This document shows, in pieces, positions 7,572 through 14,900 of a DNA stretch of 21,767 nt. The notes below the pieces were generated by a model. The model had not been told where the DNA came from, did not search any database, and saw nothing but the letters and a program-made list of their open reading frames with translations. This DNA comes from Ch71 sp050945695 (GTDB taxonomy: Bacteria > Chloroflexota > Anaerolineae > DRVO01): positions 1 to 21,767 of the forward strand of contig JBMNTK010000041.1 in assembly GCA_050945695.1 (NCBI GenBank), written 5' to 3'. The position numbers and the translations under genes are program-made. Each line of letters starts with the position of its first letter. Position 1 is the stretch's first letter.

Positions 7572-9464
7572 CTACCGCCAGTCCATCTTGTAGACGTCCC
7601 AGCTGCCGGGGACGGTGCCCAGCTTGAGGACTCGGCGCGGGGTGCCGCCGCTAGAGTCTACCACCCAGATGCCCCATTCATCGCCCCGGTTCGACAGGAA
7701 GGCTATGTACTGCCCGTCTGGCGACCAGACTGGCGCCACGTCCATGCCCTGGTCGTCGGTGATGCGAACCGGCTGTCCGCCTTGTAGGTCCTTCACCCAG
7801 ATGCTATGGGTGGCAGACCGCGGCGACGTGAACGCGATCTTAGTGCCGTCGGGGGACCAGGCCGGCATGTCGTCGGCGGCGTTGTCGGTGATCCTGCCCA
7901 AGGAGGTGCCGTCGGCCAGCCCCTGGTAGATGCCGCAGTTGTTGCCGGTAGGGTCGCAGCCACGGTAGGCCAGGACGCCGCCCGGCCCCCAGTCCGGCGA
8001 CTTGCCGAAGGCGAAGCTGGTGGCCTCTCCGCCCGAGAACCAGGATTCACTCACATAGAGGCGCCACTTCCGGTCGCCCTCACGCGTGGAGGCGAACGCC
8101 AGCCGACCATTGCCCGGCTCCCAGGTGGCGTACTGGTCCTCGGGGTGGGCGGAGACCTTGGCGGCGAAGGTGCCATCGCGGGCGGAGACGCTTATCCCTA
8201 GCCGATCGGGCGACAGGTTGTGGAAGGCGACGTAGCCGTCATCTCGGACCGCGGCCTGTTCGGCGTTGGCGATGAAGAGGCGTGGAGGCTGGGACGAGCC
8301 GGCGGCCAGGGTGTACACGCCGGTGACGCCCGACTGCGGGTCCACCATGGTGAAGTAGAGGGTGCCTGACCCGGGCAGAGCGGCCAGGCTGCCACTCTGG
8401 CCGGGGGCCGGTGAAGGGACCAGGCCAGGAGTGCCCGTGGTGTCGGGAGTGATGGTAGCGGGTGGGTTCTCGCAGTAGGCGACGGCGAGGGCTGCCTTAG
8501 TGTCTACGGTGGGGCTCTCGCGTATGGCGGAGGAAAGCGCGTACTGGTCCGCCGCCTCGCACCATGAGCCTTCGGAAGAGAGCTCGTCACCCCAGCGCAC
8601 GTAGGCGCTGGCAAGGCGCTCCTCCGTGTCGGCGTAGTCGGGGCTGAGGGAGTGGAGTTGCTCGAGCCTGGACACGACCGTTGGCCAGTCAAGTCCCCAG
8701 GCATCCATGGCCTGTAGGTAGAGGCTGGCCAGCGTGATCTGACGGCGGATGTCTACGCTCTCTGGGTTGAGGGCCAGGGCCTGCTTGAACCATTCCAGGG
8801 CGGCGGTGACGTCGTGGGCCTCTAGGGCCTGGGCGCCGGCGCCGTACATGCTCTGGAAGAGGAGGGCCCGCACCTGTTCGGCCTTGTAGTCAGGGACGAG
8901 GCTCTGTACCTCGCGCAGGGTGGCGATCGCCTTGCTCCAGGACTCGGCTTCCATCTCGTCCTGGGCGCGAGAAAGGAGGCCGGCAGCGATGTCCTCCCGC
9001 GCCTGAGAGGTGGGAGTGGGCTGGGCGAGCATGGCCTCCCGCGCCCGCTGGAGCTGAGCGGAGGTATCCAGGTACCCGGGGCGGATGCTTTCCACGTACT
9101 CGAACTCGGCCACGGCTAGGGCGTAGTCCCCCTTCTCGAAGGAGGAGACTCCCCGGGAGTAATGCTCCGCGACCGCGGTCAGCTTGACCCGTTCGCGGTC
9201 GCGGAGGCCGTTATACACCCCGAAGGCGCCCGCTCCGGCCAGGAACAAGGCGAGGACGCCGGCGATGAGAAGCCCGTACAAGAGAGGCCGCTGGACCCAG
9301 CGGCGTTCGCGCTCAGGATCCGGGGCGGCCTCGAGGAGTTCAGTGTCAGGGAGAATGGCTGAGACGTCGCCGTAGCTGCCGCAGTTTGGGCACTCCACCT
9401 CCCGCCCGGAGAGGGGATGGCCACAGACTTCGCACTTCACTTCCTTGGCGATGTCCTGACTCAA
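7572..9464 (-). CDS. Zinc-ribbon, single-TM protein with TPR repeats and a TolB/PD40-like beta-propeller
   Basis: 630 residues. Residues 11-28 form a zinc ribbon (Cys11, Cys14, Cys25, Cys28: CEVCG and CPNCG). A single hydrophobic segment at about 61-83 follows an Arg-rich stretch (RERRWVQR), so the ribbon should be cytoplasmic and the rest outside. Residues ~95-340 are helical and TPR-like (HYSRGVSSFEKGDYALAVAEF, ALEWFKQALALNPES). A Pro/Thr-rich linker leads to a propeller from ~355 to the end, with PD40 repeats AWSPDGTKIAFTS and VWSPDGQYIAFLSNR. The biochemical role is unknown; it is probably a membrane-anchored scaffold or sensor. The start is TTG 9464, overlapping the stop of the upstream gene (TTGA). 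AGGAG lies about ten bases upstream, and the reading frame must begin here to include the first Cys pair. Confidence 0.75.
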   Translation of the reverse strand: MSQDIAKEVKCEVCGHPLSGREVECPNCGSYGDVSAILPDTELLEAAPDPERERRWVQRPLLYGLLIAGVLALFLAGAGAFGVYNGLRDRERVKLTAVAEHYSRGVSSFEKGDYALAVAEFEYVESIRPGYLDTSAQLQRAREAMLAQPTPTSQAREDIAAGLLSRAQDEMEAESWSKAIATLREVQSLVPDYKAEQVRALLFQSMYGAGAQALEAHDVTAALEWFKQALALNPESVDIRRQITLASLYLQAMDAWGLDWPTVVSRLEQLHSLSPDYADTEERLASAYVRWGDELSSEGSWCEAADQYALSSAIRESPTVDTKAALAVAYCENPPATITPDTTGTPGLVPSPAPGQSGSLAALPGSGTLYFTMVDPQSGVTGVYTLAAGSSQPPRLFIANAEQAAVRDDGYVAFHNLSPDRLGISVSARDGTFAAKVSAHPEDQYATWEPGNGRLAFASTREGDRKWRLYVSESWFSGGEATSFAFGKSPDWGPGGVLAYRGCDPTGNNCGIYQGLADGTSLGRITDNAADDMPAWSPDGTKIAFTSPRSATHSIWVKDLQGGQPVRITDDQGMDVAPVWSPDGQYIAFLSNRGDEWGIWVVDSSGGTPRRVLKLGTVPGSWDVYKMDWR

Positions 9465-10594
9465 AAGATACTCACTCCTACCCTATGGGTGCGTGCCTCG
9501 TGGAGCGCCGCCAGACCCTCTTCCGCCGCCTGGGTAGTGGGTAGGGCGGCCTCATCCGGCTTGTCAGACACGCCGATCACCAGGGTGCCCGCGTCCTTCC
9601 AGAGCTGGACCAGCTCGGTTACCTCGCGGGTGAGCACGATCTCGCTCTTGAGGGCCTCCTCGGCCGAAGGCGTGCCTGGCAGGCAGCCCAGCCGGGCGAT
9701 GGTGGCGCGGAACTCCTGGTAGCGGAACTCCTTGAACGGCGTAGGGTCCCCGGCTCGGAACCGGCAGTACACGGAATCGTGCACCTGCGCGAGGGGCGTG
9801 CCGGCCAGGAGGGCACGGTTAGCATCTACCCATTCGACGAACTGGGCAAATGAGGCAAGCGAGCCGTCGCGTACGCCCTGGATGACGTCATCCAGGGTGC
9901 GCAGTCCGGCGCCGATGGCCAAGCAGATGTAGACCAGGTAGTCCTGGTTATCCGCCGTGAAGACGTGGTACTCGGGCTGATTGAGGCGATGGTAGGCGGC
10001 TAGGAACCGCTCCTCGTCGTACTGCGCGCCCAGCAGGTCGGCCGCTATGGCTCGGACCCCGGCGATGCGGGCCTCGTCAATGACGCGGTCGTTACGGCCG
10101 CGGGCGCCGATGGCCGTCTTGTCCAGGTCCACGATGGCGAGCGTGCTTCCATCCGGCGTCAGGCCGCGCTGCCCGAGGGCCTGGTGGAAGGCGGCCAGGT
10201 GAGACCAGCGATTGGCGAGGAACAGCCCCGGCTCCGCTTCCTCCAGGCTGGGCTCGGCGCCCAGCTTCTCCGAGCAGATGAACGCCGCCCCGTCCCAGCC
10301 GGTAGCGGCGCGCAGGTTGGCGAAGGCAGTGCCGTCGTTGAGCCGAGTGTCGCCCACTGAGAGCACCCGCGTGATGGGCCCGGTGCCCCGAAGGGCAGCG
10401 GCCTGCATGGCGATGTGAGCCACCACCCGGGCATAGTCCATCTCGGTCTTGCGCGGGATGCGGCCGGCCGGCAGCCCCAGCGCCCGCGTGGACTCCTCCA
10501 GGCGCGGCAGGGCCGGGTTCATGGGCTCCAGGTTGCGATAGACGATCAGATCGCCGAGGAAGTCGCTGATGGAGAAGAGGCCGTCTACGATCAC
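9461..10594 (-). CDS. Uncharacterised HAD-like protein, motifs apparently in circularly permuted order
   Basis: 377 residues; I do not recognise a named family. Residues 152-163 read LAIVDLDKTAIG, a good HAD motif I (Asp156 nucleophile, Asp158 acid/base, Thr160). Near the C-terminus, AGTLVIGVSDKPDEAA (335-350) looks like motif II (Ser343), followed by a helix and a last strand RVGVSIF. The motif III/IV equivalents are not after these but at the N-terminus: RIPRKTEMDY (Lys49), then RVLSVGDTRLNDG (Gly81, Asp82, Asn86, Asp87). Residues ~165-330 would be a helical cap. If right, this would be a phosphatase or phosphotransferase with permuted topology. The start is GTG 10594, overlapping the hom stop (GTGA); the end overlaps the next gene (TTGA). 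It is therefore tightly coupled to homoserine dehydrogenase, which hints at amino-acid metabolism, but the substrate is unknown. Confidence 0.6.
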   Translation of the reverse strand: MIVDGLFSISDFLGDLIVYRNLEPMNPALPRLEESTRALGLPAGRIPRKTEMDYARVVAHIAMQAAALRGTGPITRVLSVGDTRLNDGTAFANLRAATGWDGAAFICSEKLGAEPSLEEAEPGLFLANRWSHLAAFHQALGQRGLTPDGSTLAIVDLDKTAIGARGRNDRVIDEARIAGVRAIAADLLGAQYDEERFLAAYHRLNQPEYHVFTADNQDYLVYICLAIGAGLRTLDDVIQGVRDGSLASFAQFVEWVDANRALLAGTPLAQVHDSVYCRFRAGDPTPFKEFRYQEFRATIARLGCLPGTPSAEEALKSEIVLTREVTELVQLWKDAGTLVIGVSDKPDEAALPTTQAAEEGLAALHEARTHRVGVSIF

Positions 10595-11676
10595 AGTTGG
10601 CCGTCCGCGAGGCGAGCGCGCATGGCTTGGGCCAGGTCCAGGATGTCCCGAAGGACTCCCGCTGCCGTCACCGGAGTGCCGGCACCGGGCCCGCAGAGCC
10701 TCATGGGAGAGGTGTAGCGTCGGCTGGACAGGACCACTAGGTTGTCGGGGCCCTTGAGCGAGCCGAACGGCGAGTGCTGAGGCACTGACTGCAGCCCGAT
10801 GGTCACGCCGTCGCGGGTGACTCGGGCCAGGTAGCGCAGGGTCTCCCCGCGCTCGGCCGCCGCCTGCTGGCGCCCGCCGTAGTGGGCGTCCAGTTCGGAG
10901 GCGCGATCGAGGAACTCGGGCACACTGAGGTCTCTTAGGTCGGGCGGGTAGAGCGCCTCCACGGCGATGTCCTCCAGTTCCATGCGCAGCCCCAGGGTGC
11001 GGGCCAGGATGAGGGCCTTGCGGGCCACGTCCATGCCGCCCAGGTCATCGCGTGGGTCAGGTTCGGTGTAGCCCTGCTCCCGAGCCAGACGGACGGCTGA
11101 GGAGTAGCTGTCGCCTTCCTCCAGGCGCGAGAGCAAGAAGCCCAGCGTCCCGCTCAACATGCCCTCGACCGCAAGGACCTCATCGCCGGTCCGAAGGAGG
11201 TAGTCGAGGGAGTAGATGACGGGCAGGCCGGCGCCCACGGTGGCCTCGTATCGCAGCAGGCCGCGGGCGGTCAGCGCGTCCCAGGTGTCCTGGGAGCCGG
11301 AGAGGGGGCGCTTGTTGGCCAGGACGATGCCGCAGCCCGCTTGGGCGGCGGACAGGAGGAGAGGAAGCGTCGCGTCGGACGCCGTGGTGTCCACCACGAT
11401 GGTGGGTTCAGTGCGGGAGGTTAGCCAGTCCCCGAGGGCAGCGTTGGATATGCTGCCTTCGGCTGCGGCTAGGCTACCGCCCCCGGTCTTCAGGGCGAGC
11501 AGGGCCTCAGCATCTGAGGCGGAGATGCCTTGCTCCGAGACCACGGCGGCCCGGCTATCCGCCAGGGCAGCCAGCCTGAGGCCGGAGGAGGCACGCGCCT
11601 CGAGGGCCAGATACTGGCCCAAGAGTGCTGACCCAACACCGCCCACGCCAAGCTGAACGAGACTCAGTGTGCTCAT
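10591..11676 (-). CDS. hom: Homoserine dehydrogenase, short form without ACT domain
   Basis: 361 residues. It reduces aspartate-semialdehyde to homoserine with NAD(P)H, the branch point to threonine and methionine. The Rossmann motif is at 7-15 (VQLGVGGVG). Nucleotide/substrate segments are VDTTAS (95-100) and VLANKRPLS (118-126, Lys122). The family signature is YEATVGAGLPVI (143-154), with SGTLGFLLSRL after it, and the catalytic GMDVARK (214-220: Asp216, Lys220). The C-terminal ACT regulatory domain of the ~430-residue forms is absent, so feedback inhibition by threonine through an ACT domain is not expected. This size matches the ACT-less forms and the hom part of ThrA. ATG 11676 lies ~26 bases from the predicted transcript start; no clear ribosome binding site is seen. 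It is the first gene of a three-gene minus-strand operon. Confidence 0.92.
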   Translation of the reverse strand: MSTLSLVQLGVGGVGSALLGQYLALEARASSGLRLAALADSRAAVVSEQGISASDAEALLALKTGGGSLAAAEGSISNAALGDWLTSRTEPTIVVDTTASDATLPLLLSAAQAGCGIVLANKRPLSGSQDTWDALTARGLLRYEATVGAGLPVIYSLDYLLRTGDEVLAVEGMLSGTLGFLLSRLEEGDSYSSAVRLAREQGYTEPDPRDDLGGMDVARKALILARTLGLRMELEDIAVEALYPPDLRDLSVPEFLDRASELDAHYGGRQQAAAERGETLRYLARVTRDGVTIGLQSVPQHSPFGSLKGPDNLVVLSSRRYTSPMRLCGPGAGTPVTAAGVLRDILDLAQAMRARLADGQL

Positions 11677-11708
11677 TGATGGGCCTGTCCGTGTGATGGT
11701 CGGCGCTC

Positions 11709-11737
11709 AGTATATGCACGGGGGAACGGGGTGGCAA
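11709..11737 (-). promoter_or_regulatory. Sigma-70-type promoter of the hom operon
   Basis: On the minus strand, TTGCCA (11732-11737) and TATACT (11709-11714) are separated by exactly 17 bases. Both hexamers match the consensus at 5 of 6 positions. The predicted transcript begins near 11702, so the leader is short (~26 bases) and leaves no room for a T-box or leader-peptide attenuator. Confidence 0.7.
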
Positions 11738-11986
11738 TGAACGCCGATGGGGCACAAACGAAAGTCCGCCGGAGGCGGCGATGGAGCAGGGGAGTCCATC
11801 ACCCGGCTCGGGCCGGCATGGACACCCTTCTACAGGTGTAGTATCCTCGGCGTGAACTACACCAGGTTCCCTATGGTGGGCATCTCTCCAGCGGGCGGCT
11901 CCTGTTAGCCTAGCTCCGACGCGGGCAAGGCTGCGTCTGCTTCCAACCACGGACCCGGACTCGTTACTTGGTTGTAGGAGGGCAGC
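11738..11986. other. Intergenic region between divergent hom and alpha-2-macroglobulin genes
   Basis: Together with the hom promoter this makes a 310-base gene-free stretch (11677-11986). I see no ORF or RNA gene in it. It holds a hairpin at 11794-11823 (GTCCAT/ATGGAC outer stem and CCGGC/GCCGG inner stem), a 12-bp palindrome CTACAGGTGTAG at 11830-11841, and a candidate plus-strand promoter. The leader of the downstream gene would be about 130 bases long. Confidence 0.5.
11819..11847 (+). promoter_or_regulatory. Candidate promoter of the alpha-2-macroglobulin gene, overlapped by a palindrome
   Basis: TGGACA (11819-11824) and TATCCT (11842-11847) lie 17 bases apart, matching the consensus at 5 and 4 of 6. 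The palindrome CTACAGGTGTAG (11830-11841) fills the second half of the spacer and ends just before the -10, which would suit a repressor or activator site. The long leader to GTG 11987 makes this less certain than the dhaK and hom promoters. Confidence 0.4.
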
Positions 11987-14900
11987 GTGCGGAAGAACGG
12001 TTTCCTCGTCATCGCGGTATTGCTCATCGTGCTCATGGCCGGGGTGACCGGCTCCCTCTACGTGTGGGTAGAGGCCCGAGCCCAGCAGTCCGCCGTTGCT
12101 CCCGTGGTGCTCTCGCCCGAAGGGGAAGTGGTGGCCGACCACGACCCCGCGGCGCCGTTCGAGATCCAGTTCAGCCAACCGATGGATCGGGCCAGCGTGG
12201 AGGCCGCCATTCAGCTGTCGGCCGGGCTGACCTACACTGTGGACTGGAAGGACGACAGCACGCTCCTCATCCATCTGCGGGGGCTCGGCGCCGGGGGCAC
12301 TTACCACGTGGCCCTGGGCGTTGGGGCCCAGAGCCTGGAGGGAGTGCCACTGTCGCAGCCGGTCAGCTGGACCCTGCTGGTGGCGGCCGACCTGACGATC
12401 AGCAGCGTCCAGCCCGACGATGGGGCCGAGGGCGTTCCGCTGGACTCGCCCATCACGGTGGTGTTCAGCCAGCCGGTGGTCCCCTTGGGCACGGAGTTGG
12501 ACCGAGCCGACCTGCCCCAGCCCCTGACTTTCGAGCCGGACGTCGCCGGCCGCGGGCGCTGGGTCGGCAACAGCATCTACCGCTTCACCCCCAGCGACGG
12601 GCTGGCCCCCGCCACCACCTACCGGGTGACGGTGTCGGCGGACCTGACCGGCATGGCCGCCCCGTTCGAGTGGTCCTTCACCACTGTCGAACCCTACGTC
12701 CTACGCTACTCCCCCCTTCCGGTGCCGCCTGGGGGTGATCGGGCCTCGCTGGCTGCCCGGCCGACGGAGGCGGTGAAGATCGCCTTCGCCCAGCCCATGG
12801 ACCGGGAGAGCGTGGAGGAGGCGCTGGAAGTCGCGTACGTGTCGGATGGCCTGGGGGCCGTCGAGGGCACGGTGCGCTGGTTCGCCAACACGCTGGTGTT
12901 CACACCTCGCACGCCCTGGGAACGAGGATCGGTGGTACGCGTCAGCCTCACCGGGGCACTGGCTGCCGGCGGGGTGGCCATGGAGCCGCTGGAGTGGGAG
13001 TTCCCGGTCATCGAGGAGCTGAGGCTGGTGTCCAGCGACCCCTCCGATGGGGCAGAGGACGTGTTCCCCAGCTCGTCCCTCGTGCTGAGGTTCAGCGCGC
13101 CTCTGGACAGGGAGACCTTCCTCGACTACGTGGAGATCAGCCCCGAACCCGAGTACCTGTATACGTACTGGGAAGGCGAAAGCGCGGTGTACTTGGACTT
13201 CGGGCCCAAGGCCGACACGACCTACGAGGTCACACTGGATGCTGAGCTGCGGGACCTTACCGGCTGGCGGCTGGGCGAGGACGTGGTCATCACCTTCACC
13301 ACTGGCGACTGGCCGCCCTCCTACCAGCTGCTCGATAGCTGGCAGCCCTGGGCCTTCGGCGACCAGGACGAACCCCGAGCGTTCGTCACCTACCGCAACG
13401 TGGAGACTATCGAGTTCGCCCTGTACTCAATGTCCCTGGCGGACTTCATGGGCTATTACGGCGATGACTGGCGATTCCGGGAGGAGTACACCCCGTCGCC
13501 TGCCGATCTCCTGCGGGAGTGGACGGTGAAGACGGACGCTCCTCGCAACCAGTCGGGAAGCCTGAGCGAGCCCTTGGTCGAAGGCGGGGGGACCCTGCCG
13601 CCAGGCCTCTACTTCCTGACGGCCAGTACCCCTGAGACTCGCCGGCTCTATTCGCAGGACCAGCAGCGTCAGGTAGTGATAGTGGCCGCCAACAACGTGA
13701 CCTTCAAGTGGGCCGGGGAGCAGGGCATGGCCTGGGTCACGGACTGGGACGAGGGAACCCCAGTCCCTGGGGTGACGGTGAGCTTCCTCGATGCCGCCGG
13801 CCGGGTGACAGCCTCGGGCGTGTCCGGTTCTGACGGTGTGGTCATGGGGGACCTGGCTGCTCAGGAGCCCTGGATGACGCACTCGGTGGTGGTGGGCGAG
13901 CCCGGCAGCGAGGACTTCGGGCTGGCCCTCAGCACCTGGACCACTGGGATCTCGCCGTGGCGCTACGAGGTGTACCAGTCGTGGTACACGACCCCCTATA
14001 CGCTGTACCTGTACACCGACCGGCCCATCTACCGGCCGGGGCAGACGGTCTACTTCAAGGGTATCGTCCGGCTGGATGACGACGCCCGCTACCAGGTGCC
14101 CACCGACCTGCCGCCCTTCGAGCTGGTGGCGGTTGATCCGCAGGGCCAGGAGATCATGCGGGAGACCTTTACCCTGAACGAGATGGGCACCTTCCACGGC
14201 AGCCTGGTGCTGGCCGAGGACGCGCCCCTGGGCACCTTCAACCTTTGGGTCCCCAGTGACCAACTGGAGACGGGGTTCGGGGCCAGCTTCCAGGTGGCTG
14301 AGTACCGCCGACCCGACTTCGAAGTAACGGTGACCCCTGACCAGGACGAGTACGTCCAGGGGGACGAGATATCGGTGCTGGTGGAGTCGGCCTACTACTT
14401 CGGTGGGCCGGTGGCCGATGCCGAGGTGGAATGGACGGTCTTGACCCAGGACTGGTTCTTCGACTGGACGGGCGAGGGCTACTACGACTTCACGGACTAC
14501 GACTACCTGCGCCAGCGCACCTACTTCGGTCCTTACGGCGAGGTGCTCACCGAGGGGACAGGGCGGACCGACGCGGACGGGAGGTTCATGATCTCCCTGC
14601 CGGCCGACATCGCCGAGCGCACAGTGAGCCAGACCTTCACCATCGAGGCCACGATCACGGACGTCAACGCCCAGGAGGTGAGTGGGCGGGCGTCGGTGGT
14701 GGTGCACTCGGGCGAGTTCTACCTGGGCCTGCGCCCCCTGTCCTACGTGACCGCGGTGGACCAGGAGGCGACCGTGGAGGTTATCAGCGTAGATGCTGAT
14801 AGCCAGCCGGTGCCCGAGCGCACGGTGGAGCTGACCTTCTACGAGCACCGCTGGTACAACGTCCGCCAGAAGGTGGACGGCTACTTCCAGTGGAAGACCA

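Noticed and set aside
11677..11708. T-box, riboswitch or threonine/methionine leader peptide before hom
   Set aside because: The predicted leader is only about 26 bases long and shows no suitable stem, codon run or terminator.
11794..11823. Hairpin between the hom and alpha-2-macroglobulin promoters as a terminator or small RNA
   Set aside because: It lies upstream of both genes, has no T-run and contains mismatched 5-6 bp stems only; kept as a note in the intergenic entry.
13427..14848. 473-residue minus-strand ORF inside the alpha-2-macroglobulin gene
   Set aside because: It is fully antisense to a gene with strong family motifs; its composition (His/Gln/Arg/Val-rich, no motif) is typical of a GC-driven shadow.
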